Positions 19,249 through 26,679 of a stretch of 64,000 nt of DNA are shown in pieces. Positions within the stretch are counted from its first letter, which is position 1; every line of letters starts with the position of its first letter. The notes under the pieces were generated by a model. That model saw only the letters and a list, made by a program, of their open reading frames with translations, was not told the DNA's origin and made no database searches. Location: positions 1 through 64,000 of the forward strand of contig NZ_BBRH01000017.1 in the NCBI RefSeq assembly GCF_002090055.1, given 5' to 3'. Made by a program: the position numbers and the translations under genes. This DNA comes from Demequina sp. NBRC 110051. GTDB lineage: Bacteria; Actinomycetota; Actinomycetes; Actinomycetales; Demequinaceae.

Positions 19249-20814
19249 ATGGACACCACCCCCGATCCCCGCCGCTGGTGGGGCCTGGCCGCGATCGGCC
19301 TCGCGCAGCTCATGGTCGTGCTCGACATGACCATCGTCAACATCGCGCTGCCCACCGCGCAGGCCGACCTCGGCATCTCCGACGCCGACCGCCAGTGGGT
19401 CATCACCGCCTACACCCTCGCCTTCGGCGGCCTGCTGCTGCTGGGCGGACGCCTGGGCGACGTCATGGGCCGCAAGCGCACGCTGCTCATTGGCCTCATC
19501 GGCTTCGCCGGCGCCTCGGCGCTGGGCGGCGTGGCACAGAACTTCGAGATGCTGATCTCGGCCCGCGCGCTCCAGGGAGTCTTCGCGGCCCTCCTCGCCC
19601 CCGCGGCTTTGTCCATGCTCAACGTCACGTTCACCGAGGCGAAGGAGCGCGCCCGCGCGCTCGGTATTTATGGCGCGATCGCCGGTGGCGGCGCGGCGAT
19701 CGGCCTCATCCTCGGCGGCGCGCTCACCCAGTACGTCGACTGGCGCTGGACCCTGATGGTGAACGTGCCGATCGCGATCGTCGCGGTCATCGGCGCGTCG
19801 CTGTTCCTGCACGACCGTTCCAGCTCCACCGTGCGTGTGCGCCTCGACATCCCCGGCGCTGTTCTCGCCTCAGCCGGTCTGCTCGCGATCGTCTACGGCC
19901 TGTCGGAGGCGGAGACCGACGGCTGGACCTCGGGCATCGTGCTCGGCTCCCTCGCTGTGGGAATCGCCCTCATGGCTGTCTTCGTCGCGGTCGAGCGCCG
20001 CACCCCGCATGCCCTGCTGCCGCTGCACCTGCTGCGTGACCGCAACCGCGTGGGGGCACTCACCGCGGTCGGACTGAGCCAGATCGGCATGTTCGGCGTG
20101 TTCCTGTTCCTCACGTACTACATGCAGGGCATCCAGGGCTTCTCCCCCATGGCAACCGGCATCGCGTTCCTGCCCATGGTCGTCGGCATGATGACAGGGT
20201 CGGTCGGCATCTCGGCCCGCCTGCTGCCCCGCGTCGGCCCGCGCCGCCTCATGCTTCCCGGCCTGCTGCTCGCGGCCGCCGCCCTGGCCTTCCTCACGCA
20301 GATCGAGGTCGGGTCGTCGTACTGGCTGCACGTGTTCCCGGGCCTGGTCTTCCTGGGACTTGGCATGGGTATGACGTTCATGCCGTCGATGGCCACGGCG
20401 ACCGGTGGGGTGCGCGGCACCGATGCCGGCGTGGTCTCGGCCACGCTCAACACCACGCAGCAGGTGGGTGGATCGATCGGCATCGCGCTGCTCAACACGG
20501 TCGCGGCCAACGCCACGACCCGCTGGATCACCGACAACGGCGGCCTCGACGCCGACCAGGCCCAGGCGGCCGTCTACGGCTTCACCACCGCCATGTGGGT
20601 CTCTGTCGCGGCGGTGCTCGTGGCCGCGGTGGCCGCCGCCCTGCTGGTGCGGGTGCAGCCGACCGTGCACGTCACGATCTCAGAGCCCGAAGTGCTTGCC
20701 GAAGCCGAGGTCGCCGGCTCGCCCCTGTCCGGGGCTCAAGCGCCGACGGCCGATGCCGTGGTCGCCCCGACGGCCCACCCCGGCTCAACGTCTGGCGAGG
20801 CGGGCACGCGGTGA
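19249..20814 (+). CDS. DHA2-family MFS multidrug exporter
   Basis: A 521-residue major facilitator exporter with about 14 helices. DHA2 motifs are VVLDMTIVNIALPTAQADLGIS in helix 1 and LGGRLGDVMGRKRTLLIG after helix 2. The helix 5 segment is GGGAAIGLILGGALT. A hydrophilic C-terminal tail of about 50 residues ends the protein and includes a copy of GGCCGATGCCGTGG encoding TADAVV. The divergent TetR gene is the likely controller. Expected substrates are amphipathic drugs or antibiotics; the exact one is unknown. Confidence 0.9.
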   Translation: MDTTPDPRRWWGLAAIGLAQLMVVLDMTIVNIALPTAQADLGISDADRQWVITAYTLAFGGLLLLGGRLGDVMGRKRTLLIGLIGFAGASALGGVAQNFEMLISARALQGVFAALLAPAALSMLNVTFTEAKERARALGIYGAIAGGGAAIGLILGGALTQYVDWRWTLMVNVPIAIVAVIGASLFLHDRSSSTVRVRLDIPGAVLASAGLLAIVYGLSEAETDGWTSGIVLGSLAVGIALMAVFVAVERRTPHALLPLHLLRDRNRVGALTAVGLSQIGMFGVFLFLTYYMQGIQGFSPMATGIAFLPMVVGMMTGSVGISARLLPRVGPRRLMLPGLLLAAAALAFLTQIEVGSSYWLHVFPGLVFLGLGMGMTFMPSMATATGGVRGTDAGVVSATLNTTQQVGGSIGIALLNTVAANATTRWITDNGGLDADQAQAAVYGFTTAMWVSVAAVLVAAVAAALLVRVQPTVHVTISEPEVLAEAEVAGSPLSGAQAPTADAVVAPTAHPGSTSGEAGTR

Positions 20815-20876
20815 CGCGTCCCTGAGGCCTGGCCCTCCCGGCGCGGGCACGCTGCGAAGCGTCCCCGGTCAGCCAT

Positions 20877-20916
20877 CCAGCGGCGCCCCCGGATACATTT
20901 CCGGGGGCGCCGCTGG
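20877..20916. terminator. Bidirectional hairpin terminator
   Basis: Perfect 16-bp arms (CCAGCGGCGCCCCCGG and its complement) with loop ATACATTT lie between the convergent DHA2 exporter and CueP genes. Confidence 0.75.
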
Positions 20917-20931
20917 CGTTCACGGTGGCGG

Positions 20932-21549
20932 TCAGGCCAGCTGCATAGTGGTGACGCACGTGGCGTCATCGGGGCCAGAGGTGTCGAGCCGCTGAGTGGC
21001 GGACTTGCCGTCCCGGGTGATGATGACATCCACCTCCGTGTCGCGCGGCAGCCACATCCCGTGGAAACCGTTCGGGCTCGTGGTCGAGGACTCGTCGACG
21101 AGCACCTCGCCCGTCTCCACATCGGTGACGAGCACGTCGATCGCGGCGCTCGACATCTCGCCGGTGCACGTGGTCAGCGAGTGGAAGTAGCACTCGTGGG
21201 TGCTGTCGGCGTAGGGAGCCACGGAGACGTAAAAGGCGTCGGCGGGCATGGGCATGGAGACCTCTGCCCCGTCGGCGCCGGTGAGGAGGAGCTCATCCGG
21301 CCGTACAGAGGCTCGGAGGTCGGCGGGGCGCTCGTCGAGTGGCATCGCCTCGAGCGCGTCGATGACCTGGCGGGCGTCGAGACCGTCGAGTCCATAGGGC
21401 GCGAGGACCGCGTCGGCTGCGGTGGCGGCGGCGGAAGCGGAAGCCGTGTTGGGAGCCTCGGCGGGCGGCGACGAGCACGCGGCGAGTCCCACGGCGAGGG
21501 CGGAGGCGATGGCTGCGGTGCGCAGCATGCGGGTGGTGCGAGTAGTCAT
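20932..21549 (-). CDS. cueP: CueP-family copper-binding lipoprotein
   Basis: A 205-residue exported lipoprotein (signal peptide with lipobox GLAAC). The diagnostic CueP segment CYFHSLTTCTGEM carries the Cys/His set that binds copper, and NGFHGMWLPRDTEVDV matches the family C-terminus. In Salmonella CueP binds periplasmic copper and supplies it to superoxide dismutase. In Gram-positive bacteria it should sit on the outer face of the membrane. The gene is 92 bp downstream of a Cys-containing small membrane protein on the same strand. It is also close to a copper-dependent FGE locus. Confidence 0.85.
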   Translation of the reverse strand: MTTRTTRMLRTAAIASALAVGLAACSSPPAEAPNTASASAAATAADAVLAPYGLDGLDARQVIDALEAMPLDERPADLRASVRPDELLLTGADGAEVSMPMPADAFYVSVAPYADSTHECYFHSLTTCTGEMSSAAIDVLVTDVETGEVLVDESSTTSPNGFHGMWLPRDTEVDVIITRDGKSATQRLDTSGPDDATCVTTMQLA

Positions 21550-21640
21550 GATCTGTCCTTCACGAGTGGTGGTGCCGCATGGATGCGGCGGGGAGCGCGG
21601 TGCCGCGGGCGACCGGGGGTCGGTTGCGGCGGCACTCACC

Positions 21641-22033
21641 TCACGTGCGACAGATACCGAGGGCGAGGAGGGTTGGGGACGGTTGCCGGGCGCCCCGTAG
21701 GGGGACGGGCGGTGCCGGGGTGCGGCGTGCGAGCAGCACGGCAAGCGGCCCGCGGGGGCCCATGACCGCCATGACGGCGAGCACGGAGAGAGTCAGCAGG
21801 CACGCCAACGCGACGCCGTCCTCGGGCTCGCCGCAGGTCTCGCAGGTGATGACCGGGGCCGCATCGACAACGGATTCCACGATCGCGTGGTGACCCGTCG
21901 ATGCCCCGGCCGAGGCATCGGCCCATGCATGGGCGAAGCCCATCGCGATGCTGACCGCGAGGGCGAGGAGGCCGGCAAGCACCGCCGAGCGCACCGCGAC
22001 CCGGCTACGGGGGTGGAGGCCGCTGGCGGTCAT
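21641..22033 (-). CDS. Small membrane protein, DUF6153-like
   Basis: A 130-residue protein with two hydrophobic segments (residues about 11-31 and 70-95). Between them is an extracytoplasmic stretch with a His pair and a Cys pair (GHHAIV, CETCGEP). The pattern resembles DUF6153 proteins, which often accompany copper-handling genes. It precedes cueP on the same strand, so a metal-related role is plausible but inferred. The ATG at 22033 is chosen because upstream in-frame sequence is Arg-rich and not protein-like. Confidence 0.6.
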   Translation of the reverse strand: MTASGLHPRSRVAVRSAVLAGLLALAVSIAMGFAHAWADASAGASTGHHAIVESVVDAAPVITCETCGEPEDGVALACLLTLSVLAVMAVMGPRGPLAVLLARRTPAPPVPLRGARQPSPTLLALGICRT

Positions 22034-22256
22034 GCTCCACGACTGTAACCGCATATGCGCATCACGGTCAGGACCTCGGGCCCACATGGTCGGTGCCGTT
22101 GCGAGACGGCACACGTACGACGTACGCGGCATGTGCCTTGCTAGCGCGCAGCGACGGCGAGGGTGGCGACGAGCGAGTCTGCGCCGAGCGCGGGCGCGGT
22201 TCGGCGCCACGCGAGTTGAGTCCGTTCTCCTTGCAACCCGGGGTCTCACACAGACG

Positions 22257-22620
22257 TCACCCCAGCACCATCGCCATCACGACAAGAACATCGGCGAGAG
22301 TCGTCGCAGCCACGACGACGAGCCCCCACCACAAGCCGGGCAACGCTTCGTGGAGGCGTATGGATCTCTCGGCGGCATCCACGCTCACCACGCGAGTCCT
22401 TGCAGGACGGAACCGGCGACAAGTACACCAATGAGGCCGCCAGGCTCCACCGCGACTCAAGACCAGACGCCAGCGTCTGGAGCGCCACGCCCGCCGCCAC
22501 GAGCGCGAGCGACGCGCGTAGCCATGCATGCAAGGTGCGCTCGTTCGCTTGGCTGAATCGCGCGTCGGGCTCGCTCCCCTGACCGTAGACCGCACGCGGG
22601 AAGCGCCGGGGCCGGTTCAT
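22257..22620 (-). pseudogene. Decayed DUF202 (YidH-type) membrane protein
   Basis: The first 55 codons from the ATG at 22620 match the intact DUF202 gene at 25348-25713 (RFPRAVYGQGSEPDARFSQ, LHAWLRASLALVAAGVAL). The frame then breaks near 22427 and again near 22395. The end of the protein (SIRLHEALPGLWWGLVVVAA) is read in other frames. Its ATG overlaps the stop of the FGE remnant exactly as in the intact locus, so this is a degraded second copy of the FGE-DUF202 pair. Confidence 0.8.
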
Positions 22621-22709
22621 CCTGCGACCGTCCGAAAGCCCGCATTGCACATCGGTGAATCCGGCGTATTAGACGAGCGCGCGGAGTTTCGGTAACGGAT
22701 GCAATACGA
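22617..22709 (-). pseudogene. C-terminal remnant of a second formylglycine-generating enzyme
   Basis: Thirty codons read SYCIRYRNSARSSNTPDSPM and then CNAGFRTVAG before TGA. They match the last 30 residues of the intact FGE at 25710-26678 with only four changes (Ile for Asn, Pro for Ser, Cys for Gly, Gly for Arg). Only the second active-site Cys is kept. Everything upstream of the Ser codon at 22709 belongs to a LacI-family gene, so an internal deletion fused the two. Confidence 0.85.
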
Positions 22710-22954
22710 CGCGCCGCACGGTCGACGGCGTGCAGCGTGGACACCGGGCCGATGTCGGGGATCTCCGGGCCGGAGATGCCGATGGTCTGCGACCGTCCCG
22801 TCACGAGGGCGCGGTCCGCGACGCTGCGGCGGTAGCCCAGTTCTCGATCGCCTCAAGAACCTTGTCACGGGTCTCCGGTCGGACCACGGGGAAGTCGTCC
22901 AGCACGCGGCTGACGGTCTGATGCGAGATGCCCGTGCGCGGAGACGTCGTGCAT
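22710..22954 (-). pseudogene. Truncated, frameshifted LacI-family regulator
   Basis: Reading from about 22954, fragments in shifted frames give MHDVSAH, GISHQTVSRVLDDFPVVRPE followed by TRDKVLEAIEN, then GYRRSVADRALVTGRSQTIG, and ISGPEIPDIGPVSTLHAVDRAAR. This is the DNA-binding domain, hinge and start of the sugar-binding domain of a LacI repressor. At least two indels are visible (near 22925 and 22837). The sequence stops abruptly at the FGE remnant. No functional protein can be made. Confidence 0.8.
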
Positions 22955-23266
22955 GCTCGGACCGCGATTGCCGTTCGCCACGTGTACCTGCCTGTCGCAC
23001 GTTCACACCTGCCGGAGGCGCACGGAGCTCGGGCCATCAATCCGTCGGATGTCGCACGGCCGGTGCGCGTTCGAGAGGTCGGTTCACCACGGCTTCGCGC
23101 ACGGTTCTTTGGGCATGACGGTACGGCACGAGAACCTCCGGGCGGGAGACGATGTGGACATCACCCACCCCGTCCGGAGGTCCTCGCGTACTTCAGTCTC
23201 CAGCCCGAGGTGTCACCACGGTCCGGGCCGCATAGCGCGGGGCGGCGTCACCGACGTGCCGGTCCG

Positions 23267-24865
23267 TCAGCAGCTCGCGACCTTGCTCCACGGGCCCCAC
23301 GGGGAGGTGCCGGGCTCCTGGTTGCGTGTCCACCACTGAGCTTTCCACAGTGCGCCATCACGCACGACGGCATCGCCCTCGCCGTACACACCTGATGCCG
23401 TCCAACTGGCTCCGCAGGCGCCGTTGAAACCGGCCTCCACCCACGGCCCGAAGGGCGAAACACCAGGCTCCTGGCCGCGTGTCCACCACTGCGCTTCGTA
23501 GGACGCGCCCCCGAAGGCAACGATGTCGCCGCGCTGGTAGCTGGCGGTCGAGTCGTACGTCGGTGCATCGACCGGTCGCTGGGCGTAGAGCCGGTTGCCG
23601 TCCGGACCGGTCCACTCGAGCTTGATCACGCCAGGGACCGCGGAGTCGGCGAGGCGCACAGGGTCGGCCCAGTATCCGAAGTTGGGATTGCGGAAGAACG
23701 TCATCCACACCTGACCGGACTCGTCGATGAACATGTTGTTGTGTCCGGCGCCTACACCGGCCGTGTAGCGCTCGGTGTAGGGGCCCTCGAAGGAGTCGGC
23801 CACGGCCACGATCGCGTCATACTGCTCCTGCGTCCCACCCGGCAGGTACGACAGCGCGGGATCGCTATCGGGACCCGATCGCCGCGACCACGCTGCGTGC
23901 ATCAAGTAGTACTTACCGCCGTACTTCGTCACCGTCGCACCCTCGAGATAGGGCTCCGGCTTATACGTTGTCTGGTCGAACTTCGGCAGGTTGGTGGGCG
24001 TCACGAGGTTCTCCATGTCGTCGGTGAACAGGGCGTACTCGTGGTTGTGAAGCACCAGGTACGTGTCCTCGCCGTCATCGAAGAGCCCGCCGTCGATGTG
24101 GTATCGGGTCTGATTGGTGGGTCGAACCAGGTCGCCCAGGGGCTTGTCCACACTTGCTTCGATGTTGCGGTAGGGCCCTTCGGGCCCGCCGTCGCTCACC
24201 AGCACGAAGGAGCCGACGAGCCGCGCGTTGTCGCCCATCGTTCCGGCGAGATACCACGTGCCGTCGATGTAGTGCAGTTCCGGTGCCCAGGCCTGGCCTT
24301 CGCGGAGCGTGGAGTCTTCCGGGTTCTTGTACGTCTGCCAGTCGGCGACCACCGTGCGCTCGGCCGTGTTCTCGTCTACGAACTCCGGCGACCAGACCTT
24401 GCCCTTGGGCGCGTCGGGCCGAATTCCAGTGGTGTCCACCAGCGTCCAAGGCCCGTCGAGCCCGGGGGCTGTCCATACGTAGAAGCCGTCGTTCCACGGG
24501 CCCGCCTTGTCCAGACCAGGCACGCGGGTGGTGCCCGTCGCGACATACAGCGACTCACCGTCGACCTCGTACCGGTTGACGTAGGTGTCTCGCATCCACA
24601 CCCTGCCCAGCTCCTCGTCCTGCGGTCGCAGCTCGAGGTCCAAGACCATCGAGTTATCGTCTCGTGCGGAGATCTCCTCTCGCTGATCGGCGATGCCGTA
24701 TGGCTCGAGGTCAGGCCAGTTCGCGGGATAGGCGACGGAGCGCGGCGGGTCGGTATCCGCGTCCGTGGGTGGCGCAGCCACCGCAGCCACTGCTGCCGCG
24801 CCGAGGAGCGTCGCAGTCGCCGCGCACACTGCCACAGCCCCCGTCATCGTCCGCTTGAGTGACAT
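23267..24865 (-). CDS. Secreted GH43-family glycosidase with two CBM5/12 modules
   Basis: A 532-residue exported enzyme. A signal peptide (residues 1-31, ending AVAA) precedes a five-bladed beta-propeller domain of GH43 type: FYVWTAPGLDGPWTLVD, GKVWSPEFVDEN, WAPELHYIDGTWYLAGT, and the HIDGGLFDDGEDTYLVLHNH segment. Two C-terminal repeats of about 45 residues with YQRGDIVAFGGASYEAQWWT and WKAQWWTRNQEPG are chitin-binding type 3 (CBM5/12) modules. GH43 enzymes release arabinose, xylose, galactose or related sugars. Its upstream region carries the same 30-bp element as the ROK repressor gene of the sulfatase operon, which points to a sulfated plant or algal glycan. The substrate is inferred. Confidence 0.8.
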   Translation of the reverse strand: MSLKRTMTGAVAVCAATATLLGAAAVAAVAAPPTDADTDPPRSVAYPANWPDLEPYGIADQREEISARDDNSMVLDLELRPQDEELGRVWMRDTYVNRYEVDGESLYVATGTTRVPGLDKAGPWNDGFYVWTAPGLDGPWTLVDTTGIRPDAPKGKVWSPEFVDENTAERTVVADWQTYKNPEDSTLREGQAWAPELHYIDGTWYLAGTMGDNARLVGSFVLVSDGGPEGPYRNIEASVDKPLGDLVRPTNQTRYHIDGGLFDDGEDTYLVLHNHEYALFTDDMENLVTPTNLPKFDQTTYKPEPYLEGATVTKYGGKYYLMHAAWSRRSGPDSDPALSYLPGGTQEQYDAIVAVADSFEGPYTERYTAGVGAGHNNMFIDESGQVWMTFFRNPNFGYWADPVRLADSAVPGVIKLEWTGPDGNRLYAQRPVDAPTYDSTASYQRGDIVAFGGASYEAQWWTRGQEPGVSPFGPWVEAGFNGACGASWTASGVYGEGDAVVRDGALWKAQWWTRNQEPGTSPWGPWSKVASC

Positions 24866-24929
24866 GTCATTGTCCCTTCGCCTTTGAAGTAGCGCACGTG
24901 CTCGTGCGCATTTTCATACCAGCAGGGTC

Positions 24930-24959
24930 GTTTTTTTCCGGCAAGAACCTGACATAAAG
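24930..24959 (-). promoter_or_regulatory. Shared ROK-type operator/promoter of the GH43 gene
   Basis: On the minus strand this 30-bp block agrees with 33693-33722 at 25 positions, including TCTTG and CGGAAAAAAAC. TTGCCG can serve as -35, with TGGTAT 17 bp downstream as -10. The dyad TTTATGTC-N8-GCCGGAAA is imperfect. The block is 65 bp upstream of the GH43 start and is the probable binding site of the ROK repressor. Confidence 0.6.
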
Positions 24960-25021
24960 AGGCCACATTTTCCGCACATGTGTTGACAGAATGCGGCCGG
25001 CAATCCAACGGACGCGTGCCC

Positions 25022-25351
25022 TCAGCCAGTGGCCAGGAGTCCTGCAGCCACTGCCAGGACGATCGCGCCCGTCGTGACCAGGCACGCCACGACGAGGAGA
25101 TCACCGCCTCCGCGTCTCACCGCAGTCGCGCCCTGACCATGCAGATGGCGATACCGACGCTGCCCCAGCGCCGCGACGACGCCCGACGCCACAACACCGC
25201 CGATGCCTGCCAGCACCCACGACATGTCCCCCATCGCATGGGGCAGCACACGTGCCGCGACTACAGAGCCGACGGCCATGGCGAGCGCAGTACGGCGCCA
25301 AGCGAGCGCTGTGCGCTCTGGCTGCAGACCCGGGTCGCGAGGGGGTGTCAT
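25022..25351 (-). CDS. DUF202 family small membrane protein
   Basis: A 109-residue protein with three hydrophobic segments and the DUF202 N-terminal motif LQPERTALAWRRTALA. Its ATG overlaps the stop of the preceding DUF202 gene. The pair lies at the end of the sulfatase/FGE operon. Related small-protein pairs (YidH/YidG) stand next to a type I sulfatase (YidJ) in E. coli, so the association is recurrent. The molecular function is not known. Confidence 0.8.
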   Translation of the reverse strand: MTPPRDPGLQPERTALAWRRTALAMAVGSVVAARVLPHAMGDMSWVLAGIGGVVASGVVAALGQRRYRHLHGQGATAVRRGGGDLLVVACLVTTGAIVLAVAAGLLATG

Positions 25352-25713
25352 GCCCCGACGGTGGCCCACACCACGAGGGCGCCCGCGGCAGTCACTGCCA
25401 CCGCCACGACAAGTCCCAGCCACGAACCAGGCAAGGGCCCATCGAGGCGCAGTGCACGCTCAGACTTCATCCAGTGCGCCCATGCGAGGGACGGCAGCAC
25501 CAGCCCTGCCCCGATCAGCACGAGCGCCGCGCTAAGCCTCAGGCCCGGGTGCAGGTTCACCGCGAGCGCTTCGAGTGCCACGCCTGCGGCCATCAGCGCG
25601 AGCGCCGTGCGCATCCACGCGAGATAGGTGCGTTCGTTCGCGAAGGAGAACCGCACGTCAGGCTCACGACCGCGCGTGTACACGGAGCGGGGAAACCGCG
25701 TGTGCGCGCTCAT
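25348..25713 (-). CDS. DUF202 family protein, YidH-like
   Basis: A 121-residue membrane protein with three predicted helices and the motif REPDVRFSFANERTYLAWMRTALALMAAG, which is characteristic of YidH. The ATG overlaps the TGA of the FGE gene, and its own stop overlaps the next DUF202 start. Position and coupling suggest a role in the export or maturation environment of the sulfatases. That is an inference from genomic association only. Confidence 0.88.
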   Translation of the reverse strand: MSAHTRFPRSVYTRGREPDVRFSFANERTYLAWMRTALALMAAGVALEALAVNLHPGLRLSAALVLIGAGLVLPSLAWAHWMKSERALRLDGPLPGSWLGLVVAVAVTAAGALVVWATVGA

Positions 25714-26678
25714 CGGGCGACCGTGCGAAATCCGGCGTTGCCCATCGAGGAGTCGGGGGTGTTCGAGGAGCGTGCGGAGTTGCGATAGCGGTTGCAGTAG
25801 GACGGGTGACACAGGTAGCTGCCGCCGCGCAGAACACGTGCGCTTCCGTCGGCGGGCCCGACTGGATTGTCGCGCGGCGCCGAGGGGTACGTGCTCGGAT
25901 TGAACCAGTCCTGGCACCACTCCCAGACGTTTCCCACCGGCTGCCACAGTCCATAGCCGTTGGGCTCAAAGGTTCGCACAGGCGCCGTGGTGAGAAACCC
26001 ATCGGCGAGGGTGTTGACACGCGGAAACTCGCCCTGCCAGATGTTGACCCGCCACTCTGGCTCGTCGACCTCGTCGTCGCCCCACGGGTACTTGGCGCGC
26101 TCGATACCACCCCGCGCCGCGTACTCCCACTCGGCCTCCGTCGGGAGTCGCCGGCCGGCCCACTCGCAATACGCCTGAGCGTCGTTCCAACTGACGTGCA
26201 CCGCCGGGTGATCACCACGATCTTCGATCGACGACAGTGCGCCGCCGGGCTGGCGCCATGACGCACCCCTGACGCCGAACCACCACGGCGTGCCCGCCGC
26301 CTGCCCCAGAATATCGGTGCGCGGCGCCTCCACGGCCAGGTGGAACACCGCGGAGTAGCCGAACTGCTCCGCTTCCGTGACGTACCCGGTCGCGTCCACG
26401 AAGGTCGCGAACGCGTCATTCGTGACCGTGGTCGCGTCGACCGAGAATGCATCGATGGTCACGGGATGCACCGGTGTCTCGCCGTCCGCGCTGTTGCGAT
26501 CACCACTCGAGTCGCCCATCGCGAACGTGCCCGCAGGGACCATCACCTGCGCGACGGCGTGTGACGCGTCCGAGTGTCGGCTGGCGGCGCTGACGGGCAA
26601 GACGGGCCGTGACTGCGGCTGTGCGCCCGCGTCTCGTGGAGGCATTCCGCAACCGCAACCACACCCACTGTCGGCCAT
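25710..26678 (-). CDS. Formylglycine-generating enzyme (FGE)
   Basis: A 322-residue sulfatase-modifying enzyme that oxidises the Cys of C-x-P-x-R motifs to formylglycine, the catalytic residue of type I sulfatases. The FGE fold motifs are VPAGTFAMGDSSGD, PVHPVTIDAFSVD, HVSWNDAQAYCEWAGRRLPTEAEWEYAARGG, NVWEWCQDWF and the C-terminal RVLRGGSYLCHPSYCNRYRNSARSSNTPDSS. The two active-site cysteines, C290 and C295, are present, as in oxygen- and copper(I)-dependent FGE. The N-terminus has a Cys-rich stretch, SGCGCGCG. The gene follows two sulfatase genes with a 1-bp gap, so their products are the expected substrates. Confidence 0.95.
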   Translation of the reverse strand: MADSGCGCGCGMPPRDAGAQPQSRPVLPVSAASRHSDASHAVAQVMVPAGTFAMGDSSGDRNSADGETPVHPVTIDAFSVDATTVTNDAFATFVDATGYVTEAEQFGYSAVFHLAVEAPRTDILGQAAGTPWWFGVRGASWRQPGGALSSIEDRGDHPAVHVSWNDAQAYCEWAGRRLPTEAEWEYAARGGIERAKYPWGDDEVDEPEWRVNIWQGEFPRVNTLADGFLTTAPVRTFEPNGYGLWQPVGNVWEWCQDWFNPSTYPSAPRDNPVGPADGSARVLRGGSYLCHPSYCNRYRNSARSSNTPDSSMGNAGFRTVAR

Positions 26679-26679
26679 G

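Noticed and set aside
22617-23006. A 129-codon frame ending in an FGE-like tail
   Set aside because: Its first two thirds are LacI sequence read out of frame. It is a fusion scar, not a gene.
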